Positions 37,639 to 47,130 of a stretch of 49,180 nt of DNA are shown piece by piece (position 1 is the stretch's first letter; each line of letters starts with the position of its first letter). The position numbers and the translations under genes were made by a program. Under the pieces are notes generated by a model, which was not told the origin of the DNA, searched no databases, and worked only from the letters and a program-made list of their open reading frames with translations. The stretch lies in NCBI GenBank assembly GCA_902590705.1, contig CACIXU010000012.1, positions 1 through 49,180 of the forward strand, written 5' to 3'. The DNA comes from an uncultured Bacteroidota bacterium (GTDB taxonomy: Bacteria > Bacteroidota > Bacteroidia > Flavobacteriales > Flavobacteriaceae).

Positions 37639-37983
37639 ATGCCAAGATCAGTAAATTCAGTGGCTTCAAGAGCCAGAAGAAAGAAAATTTTAAAACTAGC
37701 CAAGGGTTACTTTGGTAGAAGAAAAAACGTTTGGACCGTTGCTAAGAATGCTGTAGAAAAAGCAATGCTTTATGCCTATCGAGATCGTAAGACTAAAAAA
37801 CGAAATTTCAGATCACTTTGGATTGCAAGAATTAATGCAGGAGCAAGATTACATGGTATGTCATACAGCCAATTTATGGGGAAAATTAAAGCTAATAAAA
37901 TTGAGTTAAATAGAAAAGTTTTGGCTGACCTAGCTACTAATAATCCTGATGCATTCAAAGCTATTGTTGATCAATTGAAATAA
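37639..37983 (+). CDS. rplT: 50S ribosomal protein L20
   Basis: L20 is an early assembly protein of the large subunit and the known autoregulator of infC-rpmI-rplT operons. This 114-residue protein has the typical basic N-terminal tail [30 protein letters not shown], and [20 protein letters not shown]. The ATG at 37639 lies just after the rpmI-rplT hairpin. It is the last gene of the operon. Confidence 0.98.
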   Translation: MPRSVNSVASRARRKKILKLAKGYFGRRKNVWTVAKNAVEKAMLYAYRDRKTKKRNFRSLWIARINAGARLHGMSYSQFMGKIKANKIELNRKVLADLATNNPDAFKAIVDQLK

Positions 37984-38001
37984 TAACTTCAAAATAAAAT
38001 T

Positions 38002-38024
38002 CTATAATCCATTCATAATTATAG
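38002..38024 (+). other. Weak AT hairpin after rplT
   Basis: CTATAAT (38002-38008) and ATTATAG (38018-38024) form a 7-bp stem with a 9-base loop, 18 bases after the rplT stop. The trailing sequence is AT-rich but not a U run. It is a possible inefficient terminator or a 3'-end stabiliser. The rest of the 140-base gap shows nothing recognisable. Confidence 0.3.
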
Positions 38025-38123
38025 TATTTAATAATTATCAATCGATAAATAATTATATTGAAAATCAACTGACAGCAAGTAAAATCAGATAAAATTCAAT
38101 GAAACAAATCTAAATTTTCTAAA

Positions 38124-38480
38124 ATGAGATTTACCATATATCATAATCCTAAGTGCAGAAAATCTAGAGAGGCATCCCAATTACTTGAGGAAAAAAATAT
38201 AAAATTTAAAGTTGTCAAGTATTTAGATCAAAATTTTGATAAACAATCACTTAGAAAATTACTTGATATAATTGGCAAAAAACCTTCGGATGCTCTTAGA
38301 AAAAATGAAGAAATTTGGAAAAAACAACTTAATAGTAAAAATTTAAGTGAAGACGAAATACTGGAGCTAATGATTCAATATCCTAAATTGATAGAAAGGC
38401 CAATCGTTGTATATGGAAATAAGGGTGTTATAGCAAGACCCCTAGAAAAATTAATAGACTTTATCAATAATAATAATTAA
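38124..38480 (+). CDS. ArsC-family (Spx/ArsC-like) reductase
   Basis: This 118-residue thioredoxin-fold protein has the ArsC signature YHNPKCRKSRE with the nucleophile Cys11, a KYLDQNF strand and the IERPIVVYGNKGVIARP segment that includes the conserved cis-Pro and arginine. These match glutaredoxin-dependent arsenate reductases of the ArsC/YffB type. No arsenite pump or regulator is nearby, so it may be a general redox protein instead of a true resistance gene. The start is ATG 38124. Confidence 0.85.
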   Translation: MRFTIYHNPKCRKSREASQLLEEKNIKFKVVKYLDQNFDKQSLRKLLDIIGKKPSDALRKNEEIWKKQLNSKNLSEDEILELMIQYPKLIERPIVVYGNKGVIARPLEKLIDFINNNN

Positions 38481-38518
38481 ACCCTTATTCATTTAATTAA
38501 TCAAATTAAATAAACTTG

Positions 38519-40948
38519 ATGAATAAGATCTACTTAATTATTACCTACCTTTTATTTTTATTTGCAAGCCAAGCTCAAAGGCCTTCTTTGAATCTACAAA
38601 CTTATGAAGTTAAAGGTTATATAGTTGATCAAAAGACCCTTCAACCATTAGAATACGCAACTATTAGTCTTGTAAAAAAGGACAATCCAAGTCAAATTCA
38701 AGGTGTTATCACTGATAACTCAGGATTTTTTAATATTCAATTAAACCCTGGTACTTATAATTTTAAAGCCGAATTTATCGGATTTGAACCTTTTTCAATT
38801 GAAAACTTAGATATTAAAGAAACGAAAGATTTTGGTGAAATTAGGTTAAAAATCTCTCAAAATCTACTAAACGAAATAGAATTAATTGCAGAAAAAACAG
38901 AAGTGGAAATTCGTTTAGATAAAAGAATTTATAATGTAGGAAAAGATCTTACAGTTAGAGGAGGTAATGTGGCCGATGTTTTGGGTAATGTTCCATCAGT
39001 TTCCGTTGATTTAGAGGGTAATGTATCCCTTAGAGGAAATGAAAATGTTAGAATTCTTATTAATGGGAAACCCTCTGGACTTGTTGGTATATCTGGGCCA
39101 CAGGGACTTCAAAATCTTCCAGCTGAGTCGATAGATAAAGTTGAAGTAATTACTTCTCCTTCGGCAAGATATGGAGCTGAGGGGACTGCAGGAATAATAA
39201 ATGTGATTTTAAGAAAAGACAACGCGAACGGATTTAATGGTAATTTTATAGCTAATGCAGGTATTCCAGAGAGAAATAGCGGATCAATAAATATTAATTA
39301 TCGAACAAATAGTTTAAATGTTTTTTCCACAAACTCTTTTTTAAACAACGTCGATATTGGAAAGATAATTAATGATACAGAGTTTTTCAATATTAATAAT
39401 CCCAGTACTTTTGGATATGAGGAAAAAAAAATGGAGTTTGGCGATAAAACAATATTCTCAAGTCTTGGTATTGAGTTTTACCTAAAAGAAAAAACTTCTT
39501 TAATTTTTAACAGCTTCATTAGAACCGAAAAAGGTAATGATGAGTTTAATACTCAATTGGATCAATTTAACTCAAATAGAGATTTAATTGAGTCTACAAA
39601 ATTAAAGGAGCAAAGTAACGATGACGATAATGCATATCAGTTTAGTACAAACCTTGATACAGAATTTAACGATGGTAGTAAAATAACTGCTGTTTTTCAA
39701 TATGAAATAAACTCGGAAAATGAATCGTCTGACATTAAAAATACCAATCCAAATTTAAATGAAAAAGTATTGGAGTATCGAGACCAAAAAAGACTTTTAC
39801 TCCAGGGAGATTATGTGCTTAAAATTAATGAAACCACTGAACTCGAGTTAGGGTATCGGGGAAATTTTTTAGATCAAGAGACAGATTTTAAAGTATACGA
39901 TTATAATGAAAAAGTGAGGGATAGCCTATCTAATATTCTTATTTACAATGAGAATATTAATTCTGGATATATTCAATTTGGAAAATCAATTAAAGATTTC
40001 TCATTTTTAATTGGACTTAGAGCAGAAGATTCAAAGATAATTGTAAATCAATTAATTACAAATGAACGTAATGATCAAGATTATTTTAAATTTTTCCCAA
40101 CACTTAATATTTCCTATAAGTTTAATAATTCTGAAAGTATTTTACTTGGATTTAATCGTCGTATTTCTAGACCTCGAGCCAGATTTCTAAATCCATTTTT
40201 ACAGAGATCTGGTATTGCTAATTTTTTTCAAGGAAATCCGAACCTAATCCCTAGCTATTCAAATGCAATTGATCTTGGTTTTTTAAAAAAATGGAAACAA
40301 TTAACACTAAACTCCTCAATTTATTTTCAAAAATCTGTTGATGTTTTTACCATTTTTCCCTTTGATACTGGTCAAAGAATCTCAATAAGTAATAAAAATA
40401 ATGATGAGAAAACTGTACCAATTATTAAAAAAAGTCCAATTAATTTATTAGAAAATAAAAGAATTGGAGCAGAATTCACTTTGAGTTACTCCCCATCAAA
40501 AAAATCAAGATTTTTTTTAAATACTAATCTTTTTAATTCTGAAAACACAGGCAATTTTCAAGGTATAAATTTAGACAGATCAAATTTCAGCTGGTCATCA
40601 CGGCTAAATGCAAAAACCTCATTACCAGGACAAATAGACTTTCAATTACAAAGTACTTATTTTGGTCCAAGAAATACCTCTTTAGTAAGCTTTAAACCTT
40701 TGCTTTTGGTATCCGGTGCTTTAAGCAAGGATATTTTAAATAATAATGGTACCTTATCCGTCAGAGCTAGAGATATATTTAATACTCAGCAAAGAGAACT
40801 AACTACCAGAAGTGGAACGTTTAATCAGTTTACAACCTTGAGAAGAGCAATTCCCTCCATTACAGCTTCATTCACATATCGAATAAGACAAATGAAAGTT
40901 CAAAACAAACCAAGACAAAGAGAGTTAAGAGAGGATGTAGGCTTTTAA
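38519..40948 (+). CDS. TonB-dependent receptor-like outer-membrane beta-barrel protein
   Basis: This 809-residue outer-membrane protein has a signal peptide (about residues 1-20, ending ASQAQ), a carboxypeptidase-regulatory-like domain (about 28-110; VKGYIVDQKTLQPLEYATI), a plug domain with ILINGKPSGL and IDKVEVITSPSARYGAEGT, and a long beta-barrel of the outer-membrane beta-barrel 3 type. A TTG one codon before the ATG at 38519 was not used. No SusD partner follows, so a polysaccharide-uptake role is unlikely; siderophore, peptide or unknown ligand uptake is possible. The C-terminal region is rich in Arg and Gln (KPRQRELRED). The end overlaps a small minus-strand gene by 4 bases. Confidence 0.88.
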   Translation: MNKIYLIITYLLFLFASQAQRPSLNLQTYEVKGYIVDQKTLQPLEYATISLVKKDNPSQIQGVITDNSGFFNIQLNPGTYNFKAEFIGFEPFSIENLDIKETKDFGEIRLKISQNLLNEIELIAEKTEVEIRLDKRIYNVGKDLTVRGGNVADVLGNVPSVSVDLEGNVSLRGNENVRILINGKPSGLVGISGPQGLQNLPAESIDKVEVITSPSARYGAEGTAGIINVILRKDNANGFNGNFIANAGIPERNSGSININYRTNSLNVFSTNSFLNNVDIGKIINDTEFFNINNPSTFGYEEKKMEFGDKTIFSSLGIEFYLKEKTSLIFNSFIRTEKGNDEFNTQLDQFNSNRDLIESTKLKEQSNDDDNAYQFSTNLDTEFNDGSKITAVFQYEINSENESSDIKNTNPNLNEKVLEYRDQKRLLLQGDYVLKINETTELELGYRGNFLDQETDFKVYDYNEKVRDSLSNILIYNENINSGYIQFGKSIKDFSFLIGLRAEDSKIIVNQLITNERNDQDYFKFFPTLNISYKFNNSESILLGFNRRISRPRARFLNPFLQRSGIANFFQGNPNLIPSYSNAIDLGFLKKWKQLTLNSSIYFQKSVDVFTIFPFDTGQRISISNKNNDEKTVPIIKKSPINLLENKRIGAEFTLSYSPSKKSRFFLNTNLFNSENTGNFQGINLDRSNFSWSSRLNAKTSLPGQIDFQLQSTYFGPRNTSLVSFKPLLLVSGALSKDILNNNGTLSVRARDIFNTQQRELTTRSGTFNQFTTLRRAIPSITASFTYRIRQMKVQNKPRQRELREDVGF

Positions 40949-41112
40949 CTGCTACTAGATTTTTGTTTTCTCTTTTCTTTTAAAAACTCCATTAAATTCC
41001 CAAATAACCAATAAGGAATGACAAATGTTAAAAGAAAAATCATTAACCAAAAACCAATAGTTAAAATAGTTAAAAAAGCAAGAAACCCTAAATACTGGTC
41101 AAATTCAAACAT
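40945..41112 (-). CDS. Small membrane protein of 55 residues
   Basis: A complete ATG-to-TAA frame of 56 codons lies on the minus strand between the outer-membrane protein gene and fumC. The product begins MFEFDQYLGFLAFLTI, has one long or two short hydrophobic segments spanning about residues 8-40, and ends in a basic tail EFLKEKRKQKSSSS. The acidic start, aromatic-rich hydrophobic core and positive C-terminus are typical of a real small inner-membrane protein. Its stop overlaps the receptor's stop by 4 bases, the same tail-to-tail packing as the known genes here. I do not recognise the family. Confidence 0.65.
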   Translation of the reverse strand: MFEFDQYLGFLAFLTILTIGFWLMIFLLTFVIPYWLFGNLMEFLKEKRKQKSSSS

Positions 41113-41201
41113 ATTGTAAAGTTATTCACAAATTTAGCTTTTTTCTAACTCTCTCTGAGTCTATTAGTAAATTTATTTTAATACTATAAACCAAAAGACC
41201 G

Positions 41202-41209
41202 TACTTTTG
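41202..41209 (+). promoter_or_regulatory. fumC -7 promoter element
   Basis: TACTTTTG matches TAnnTTTG, 21 bases before the fumC ATG. No convincing -33 element is at the expected spacing. Confidence 0.45.
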
Positions 41210-41230
41210 TAGTGAGTTAAATATTTCAAT

Positions 41231-42625
41231 ATGAATTACCGTATCGAAAAAGACACATTAGGAGAAGTAAAAGTACCATCAGATGTTTATTGGGGTGCAC
41301 AGACTGAGCGCTCTAGAAGTAATTTTAAAATTGGTACACCAGCCTCCATGCCATTAGAAATTGTTCATGGCTTCGCATACTTAAAAAAAGCTGCAGCATT
41401 TGCAAATTGTGATGCTGGAGTTTTAAAAAAAAGTAAAAGAGATTTAATTTCAAATGTGTGTGATGAGATCTTATCTGGAAAACTTGACGACCAATTTCCA
41501 TTAGTAATATGGCAAACAGGGTCAGGAACTCAAACTAATATGAATATAAATGAGGTAATCTCCAATAGAGCTCATGTTTTGGAAGGTAATATACTTGGAG
41601 AGGGACAAAAAACTCTTGCACCTAACGATGATGTAAATAAATCTCAGTCATCCAATGATACTTTTCCAACTGCGATGCATATTGCATCTTACAAAAAAAT
41701 TGCGGAGAACACTATTCCTGGTATTCAAAAACTTAAAAAAGAATTAGAAAAAAAGTCTAATTCTTTTAAATCTATCGTTAAAATTGGAAGAACCCACCTC
41801 ATGGATGCAACTCCATTGACATTAGGTCAAGAGTTTTCAGGTTATGTTTCTCAATTAGATCATGGCATCAAAGCTTTAAAAAACACCTTAAATCATCTAT
41901 CTGAATTAGCATTGGGAGGTACTGCAGTAGGAACAGGAATTAATACGCCAGATGGTTATTCTGATAAAGTTGCGTTATATATCTCAAAATTTACAGAACT
42001 TCCGTTTATAACTGCTAAAAATAAGTTTGAGTCGCTTGCATCACACGACGCTGTTGTTGAGACTCATGGCGCTCTAAAACAGCTTGCTGTAGCGTTAAAT
42101 AAAATCGCAAATGATATACGTTTAATGGCATCTGGCCCTCGCTCTGGTATTGGAGAAATTACAATCCCTGCTAATGAACCAGGAAGTTCTATTATGCCTG
42201 GAAAGGTGAATCCAACTCAATGTGAGGCATTAACAATGGTTTGTGCTCAAGTAATGGGGAATGATGTTGCCATCGGAGTAGGTGGATTACAAGGACATTA
42301 TGAATTAAATGTTTTTAAACCAGTTATGGCAGCAAATATTCTGGAATCAGCTCAACTGATTGGTGATGCATGTGTTAGTTTCACTATTAATTGTGTTGTG
42401 GGAATCAAACCTAATCACAAAAGAATTAAAGAGTTGGTTAATAATTCCCTTATGTTAGTTACTTCATTAAATACAAAGATTGGTTACTACAAGGCTGCAG
42501 AAATCGCCAATAAAGCTCACGATGAAGGGATAACGTTAAAAGCCGCCGCATTAGCTCTTGGATATTTAACCGAAAAAGAATTTGACCAGTGGGTTAAACC
42601 CGAAAATATGACAGGTAAAATTTAA
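41231..42625 (+). CDS. fumC: Fumarate hydratase, class II
   Basis: This TCA-cycle enzyme hydrates fumarate to malate without an iron-sulfur cluster. The 464-residue protein has the full family pattern: [71 protein letters not shown] and the signature [16 protein letters not shown] with the catalytic serine loop. The start is ATG 41231. It is convergent with ettA with 2 bases between the stops. Confidence 0.97.
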   Translation: MNYRIEKDTLGEVKVPSDVYWGAQTERSRSNFKIGTPASMPLEIVHGFAYLKKAAAFANCDAGVLKKSKRDLISNVCDEILSGKLDDQFPLVIWQTGSGTQTNMNINEVISNRAHVLEGNILGEGQKTLAPNDDVNKSQSSNDTFPTAMHIASYKKIAENTIPGIQKLKKELEKKSNSFKSIVKIGRTHLMDATPLTLGQEFSGYVSQLDHGIKALKNTLNHLSELALGGTAVGTGINTPDGYSDKVALYISKFTELPFITAKNKFESLASHDAVVETHGALKQLAVALNKIANDIRLMASGPRSGIGEITIPANEPGSSIMPGKVNPTQCEALTMVCAQVMGNDVAIGVGGLQGHYELNVFKPVMAANILESAQLIGDACVSFTINCVVGIKPNHKRIKELVNNSLMLVTSLNTKIGYYKAAEIANKAHDEGITLKAAALALGYLTEKEFDQWVKPENMTGKI

Positions 42626-42627
42626 AT

Positions 42628-44322
42628 TCAATCTCTAGTCAGTCGCTTGTATTGAATTCGTTTAGGAATCAAATCATCACCCAAACGATTTCTTTTATTT
42701 TCTTCATAGTCGCTAAATGAGCCTTCAAAAAAATAAACTTGTGAATCACCCTCAAATGCAAGTATATGAGTACATATGCGGTCTAAAAACCAACGATCAT
42801 GAGAAATTACAACTGCACATCCAGCAAAATTTTCCAACCCCTCCTCTAGTGCCCTCAAAGTATTGACATCTAGATCATTAGTAGGTTCATCTAGTAGTAG
42901 GACATTTCCCTCCTCCTTAAGGGTCATTGCTAAATGAAGACGATTTCGCTCACCACCTGATAGGGTTTTAACTTTTTTGTTTTGTTCATTTCCACTGAAA
43001 TTGAATCTACTTAAGTAAGCTCTAGAATTTACCTGCCTTCCTCCCATCATAATCAAATCCAGCTCATCACTAAAATTCGACCAAATTGATTTTTCGGAAT
43101 CAATGTTACTGTGAGATTGGTCAACATAGGCTATCTTGGCGGTATCTCCTAGAGAAAAACTCCCACTATCTGGGATTTCTTCGCCTAAAATCATCCTAAA
43201 TAAAGTTGTTTTTCCTGCTCCGTTTGGACCAATGACACCTACAATTCCGGCTTGGGGTAGGGTGAAATTTAAGTTTTCATACAACAACTTATCACCGAAA
43301 GCTTTTCTAATTCCTATTGCCTCAATTACATTAGTACCTAAACGTGGTCCATTGGGGACATATATTTCTAATTTTTCATCGATTACTTTTTGATCTTGAC
43401 TCACTAAACGTTCGTAATTACTTAATCGAGCTTTTTGTTTGGATTGCCTTCCTTTCGGAGCCATACGAACCCATTCTAACTCTCTTTCTAAAGTTTTTTG
43501 ACGTTTTGACGCCTGTTTTTGTTCTTGAGACAATCTCTTAGCTTTTTGTTCTAACCAAGATGAATAGTTTCCTTTCCAGGGAATACCTTCCCCTTTATCT
43601 AATTCTAAAATCCACCCAGCTACATTATCCAAAAAGTAACGGTCGTGCGTTACAGCAATTACAGTCCCATCGTATTTAGCTAAATGGTGCTCTAACCAAT
43701 GGACAGACTCAGCATCTAAATGATTAGTAGGTTCATCAAGTAATAAAACATCTGGTTTTTGTAGTAGCAATCTGCATAGTGCTACTCTTCTACGCTCACC
43801 TCCAGAAAGGAATTCTATCTTTTGATCTCCTGGAGGAGTTCTTAATGCATCCATTGCCAATTCTAATTGACTATCCAAATCCCATGCATTAAGGGAATCT
43901 ATTTGGTCCTGAAGCCTAGCTTGTTTATTCATTAATTGCTCCATCTTTTCAGCATTTTCATAAATTTCTGGTATGGCAAATTGATTGTTGATTTTATTAT
44001 ATTCTTCTAAAACGGCTACAGTTTCTGCCACTCCTTCTCTAACCACCTCACTAACAGTTTTAGTAGAGTCAATTTCAGGTTCTTGCTCCAAGTAGCCAAC
44101 AGAAAACCCAGAGGAAAAAACTACATCGCCCTGATAATTTTTATCAATCCCAGCAATAATTTTTAATAAGGTGGACTTGCCAGATCCATTGAGTCCCAAG
44201 ATTCCAATTTTAGCACCGTAGAAAAAACTGAGATAAATATTTTTTATAACCGGTTGGTTAGCCGAAGGGTAAGTCTTTGATACTCCGGACATTGAGAAAA
44301 TTACTTTTTTATCATCTGCCAT
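42628..44322 (-). CDS. ettA: Energy-dependent translational throttle protein EttA (ABC-F)
   Basis: EttA is a soluble ABC-F ATPase that binds the ribosomal E site and gates entry into elongation according to energy state. The 564-residue protein has two ABC domains, with Walker A GLNGSGKS (43-50) and GPNGAGKT in the second, LSGGERRRVALCRLLL and LSGGERNRLHLA signatures, and LLLDEPTNHLDA and LLLDEPTNDLD Walker B regions. The arginine-rich RELEWVRMAPKGRQSKQKAR element and the linker identify EttA among ABC-F proteins. The start is ATG 44322; the divergent gap to the carboxylase is 106 bases. Confidence 0.95.
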   Translation of the reverse strand: MADDKKVIFSMSGVSKTYPSANQPVIKNIYLSFFYGAKIGILGLNGSGKSTLLKIIAGIDKNYQGDVVFSSGFSVGYLEQEPEIDSTKTVSEVVREGVAETVAVLEEYNKINNQFAIPEIYENAEKMEQLMNKQARLQDQIDSLNAWDLDSQLELAMDALRTPPGDQKIEFLSGGERRRVALCRLLLQKPDVLLLDEPTNHLDAESVHWLEHHLAKYDGTVIAVTHDRYFLDNVAGWILELDKGEGIPWKGNYSSWLEQKAKRLSQEQKQASKRQKTLERELEWVRMAPKGRQSKQKARLSNYERLVSQDQKVIDEKLEIYVPNGPRLGTNVIEAIGIRKAFGDKLLYENLNFTLPQAGIVGVIGPNGAGKTTLFRMILGEEIPDSGSFSLGDTAKIAYVDQSHSNIDSEKSIWSNFSDELDLIMMGGRQVNSRAYLSRFNFSGNEQNKKVKTLSGGERNRLHLAMTLKEEGNVLLLDEPTNDLDVNTLRALEEGLENFAGCAVVISHDRWFLDRICTHILAFEGDSQVYFFEGSFSDYEENKRNRLGDDLIPKRIQYKRLTRD

Positions 44323-44428
44323 AATAACAAATATCTATTTTTTTTAATACGATTTCAAAAAAAATGTATTTAGTTTCGTAGTGTAAAGAGGAAATAATTA
44401 ACACTTTTTACAAACTTTTAAATTTATT

Positions 44429-46060
44429 ATGAGTATAGAATTAGAGAGAAATAAAGATCAAAATAAACTATTGATCGCTGACCTAAATAAAAAGATTGCC
44501 CAAATGAAGCTTGGAGGTGGAAAATCGAAGTTAGAAAAAATTCGCTCGCAAGGTAAGATGCCAGCAAGAGAACGAATAAGTTGTCTTCTAGATAAAAATT
44601 CTGACTTTATTGAAATAGGAGCTCTTGCGGGACATGAAATGTATAAAGATGATGGCGGATGTCCTTCAGGAGGTGTCGTGGTGGTTATGGGATACATCTC
44701 AAAAAAACTTTGTGTTGTTGTTGCAAATGATGCTTCTGTAAAAGCAGGAGCTTGGTTTCCTATCAGTGCCAAAAAAAACCTTAGAGCTCAGGAAATTGCC
44801 TTAGTTAATAAAATTCCAATAATCTATCTAGTAGATAGTTCAGGTGTATTTCTTCCCCGACAAGACGAAATCTTCCCGGACAAAGACCACTTTGGACGTA
44901 TTTTCAGAAATAATGCACAAATGAGCAGTGAGGGAATTATTCAAATCGCAGCTGTTATGGGGAGCTGTGTTGCTGGAGGTGCTTATCTTCCAATAATGTC
45001 TGATGAGGCGATAATAGTCGATAAAACTGCAAGTATATTTTTGGCTGGTAGCTATTTGGTGAAAGCAGCAATAGGTGAAGATATCGATAATGAAACCCTT
45101 GGAGGTGCCACTACGCATTCAGAAGTTAGTGGTATAGCTGATTATAAAGCTAAAGATGATCAAGATGCGCTCTGTCGTATTAGAGCCATGATAGATAAAA
45201 TTGGTGAAAACACAAAATCAGGGTTTAATCGAGTAGATTCAATACCACCTGTCAAAAATGCAGAGGAGATCTTTGAAATACTTCCTAATGATAAATCTCA
45301 ACCCTATGACACTTACGAAATAATTGAAAGAATAGTGGATAAAGGAAGTATTGATGAATATAAAGCTGCATATGGGAAAACACTTATTACGACATACGCC
45401 CGAATTGACGGTTGGGCAGTTGGTATTGTTGCAAACCAAAGAAAAGTGGTTAAAAATAAGAAGGGAGAATTACAATTTGGTGGCGTAATTTATGGGGATT
45501 CAGCTGATAAGGCAACTCGATTTATTGCCAATTGCAATCAAAGAAAAATACCATTGGTTTTTCTTCAAGACGTAACTGGCTTTATGGTAGGAAGCAAGGC
45601 AGAGCATAATGGAATTATTAAAGATGGTGCAAAAATGGTCAATGCAATGTCAAATAGTATTGTTCCAAAGTTTACTGTTATCATAGGGAATTCAAATGGA
45701 GCTGGAAATTACGCTATGTGTGGTAAGGCCTTCGACCCAAGATTGATTTTTTCTTGGCCTGGCTCAAAAATTGCGGTGATGGGTGGAAAACAAGCAGCAC
45801 AGGTTTTACTACAAATTGAAAAGTCAAAGCGAAGAAATAAAGAAAGAGAAAAAATAAACCCTAAAAAAGAAAGAGCTTTGTTGAATAAAATCAAATCCAA
45901 ATATGAAAAACAGACAAATGCATATTACGCAGCAGCTAGATTATGGACTGATGCGATCATCGATCCATTGGAAACACGAAAGTGGATTAGTATTGGAATT
46001 GAAGCAGCTAACAATGCTCCACTTGAAAAAAAATTTAATATGGGACTTATTCAGGTTTAG
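44429..46060 (+). CDS. Acyl-CoA carboxylase beta subunit (methylcrotonyl/propionyl type)
   Basis: This 543-residue carboxyltransferase subunit moves CO2 from carboxybiotin to an acyl-CoA. It shows GKMPARERISCLLD, PSGGVVVVMGYISKK, VDSSGVFLPRQDEIFPD, GSCVAGGAYLPIMSDE, FLAGSYLVKAAIGE and GNSNGAGNYAMCGKAF. The length and the GVFLPRQ segment fit methylcrotonyl-CoA carboxylase beta better than propionyl, which would place it in leucine breakdown; this is an inference. No biotin-carrying alpha subunit is adjacent. The start is ATG 44429. The stop overlaps menE by 4 bases, tail to tail. Confidence 0.92.
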   Translation: MSIELERNKDQNKLLIADLNKKIAQMKLGGGKSKLEKIRSQGKMPARERISCLLDKNSDFIEIGALAGHEMYKDDGGCPSGGVVVVMGYISKKLCVVVANDASVKAGAWFPISAKKNLRAQEIALVNKIPIIYLVDSSGVFLPRQDEIFPDKDHFGRIFRNNAQMSSEGIIQIAAVMGSCVAGGAYLPIMSDEAIIVDKTASIFLAGSYLVKAAIGEDIDNETLGGATTHSEVSGIADYKAKDDQDALCRIRAMIDKIGENTKSGFNRVDSIPPVKNAEEIFEILPNDKSQPYDTYEIIERIVDKGSIDEYKAAYGKTLITTYARIDGWAVGIVANQRKVVKNKKGELQFGGVIYGDSADKATRFIANCNQRKIPLVFLQDVTGFMVGSKAEHNGIIKDGAKMVNAMSNSIVPKFTVIIGNSNGAGNYAMCGKAFDPRLIFSWPGSKIAVMGGKQAAQVLLQIEKSKRRNKEREKINPKKERALLNKIKSKYEKQTNAYYAAARLWTDAIIDPLETRKWISIGIEAANNAPLEKKFNMGLIQV

Positions 46061-47130
46061 TTAATTAGTAGTGTATTTATTGTCTTTTCTCTTAAATACT
46101 TCCCATTGTTTCTGAATATTTCTGATACATATCGGATTTCTTTGGGCACTTCAAATTTATCTAAACCTTTTAATAAAGTTTGATCAAATTTAAATTCTTG
46201 GAATTGACTCTCTTCTCCCTCAACAACTAAAACTATTTTTTCTCCCAAAACTTTATCGGGGATTCCGTATACAAAAAATGGAAGATCAATGTGATTAGCT
46301 AATTTTCGCTCAACAACTTCAGGAAAAATTTTTACCCCTCCTGAATTAATTACATTTTCGCGTCTTCCCAAATAAGTAAAGTTTTCCGCATCGTGCAAAT
46401 GTACAATATCATTGGTATGGATAAGTTTATCTGTAATAAAAGGGGCATCTACAACCAAGCATCCTTCCTTATCAACCTCAAGGCGAATGCCATCCAAAGC
46501 TTTAAAAGGCTTTTTAGGAACAGTAAGTTTTGATGCCGCAATATGAGTAATGGTCTCGGTCATACCATAAGTCTCAAAGCAGCGATGATGTCTTTCCACT
46601 AATTTTTTATTCAAATCTGGAAAAATAGGAGCACCTCCAATAATAAGGGTCTTAATTTGATCTAACTGGTTCAATGAATTATTGGCTTGCATAGGGGTCA
46701 TGGCAACAAAATCATAAGTTTTATAAAGATTTTCCATTGGACTGGAACTAGGCTCAACCAATTCAAGTGAAAGTCCAAGAATCATTGCCCTAACAAGCAT
46801 CATTTTTCCAGCAATAAAATCAGCTGGTAAACAATGAAGAGCTGAATCCCCAATTTTAACATTAAAAAAATCTCCGGTTCTTATAGCTGAGCTGACCATT
46901 GCCTGTTTAGAAATTTTAATGATTTTTGAATCACCCCTAGAACCAGATGTTTTTACATTGATATAGTCATACTTATTCATCCAGTCCATTATAAAATCTC
47001 CAATTGCCATTTCATAGTGTATACCCTCTTTAATAAAATCATATCCAATTTCTTTTAACTCCTCTGCCGAGAAATGAAAACCGTTTAACTTAAAGCGATT
47101 GTGGATTTTTGTGTAATGAGGTATATTCAT
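46057..47130 (-). CDS. menE: o-succinylbenzoate-CoA ligase, short MenE form
   Basis: MenE activates o-succinylbenzoate with CoA in menaquinone synthesis. This 357-residue adenylate-forming enzyme is short because the N-terminal part of the usual AMP-binding fold is reduced, as in flavobacterial MenE. The P-loop-like TSGSRGDSK (61-69), YGMTET (188-193), and LGRRENVINSGGVKIFP hinge segment are present, with the C-terminal Lys in GKYLRE. The ATG overlaps the stop of the upstream CPBP protease gene by 4 bases (ATGA). Other menaquinone genes are probably beyond the right edge. Another acyl-CoA ligase role is possible but less likely. Confidence 0.85.
   Translation of the reverse strand: MNIPHYTKIHNRFKLNGFHFSAEELKEIGYDFIKEGIHYEMAIGDFIMDWMNKYDYINVKTSGSRGDSKIIKISKQAMVSSAIRTGDFFNVKIGDSALHCLPADFIAGKMMLVRAMILGLSLELVEPSSSPMENLYKTYDFVAMTPMQANNSLNQLDQIKTLIIGGAPIFPDLNKKLVERHHRCFETYGMTETITHIAASKLTVPKKPFKALDGIRLEVDKEGCLVVDAPFITDKLIHTNDIVHLHDAENFTYLGRRENVINSGGVKIFPEVVERKLANHIDLPFFVYGIPDKVLGEKIVLVVEGEESQFQEFKFDQTLLKGLDKFEVPKEIRYVSEIFRNNGKYLREKTINTLLIN

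Noticed and set aside
41122-41130. TTATTCACA, a match to the DnaA-box consensus, in the gap upstream of fumC
   Set aside because: It is a single box with no cluster or AT-rich unwinding element of note, and isolated 9-mers of this kind are expected by chance in AT-rich DNA. No origin is claimed.
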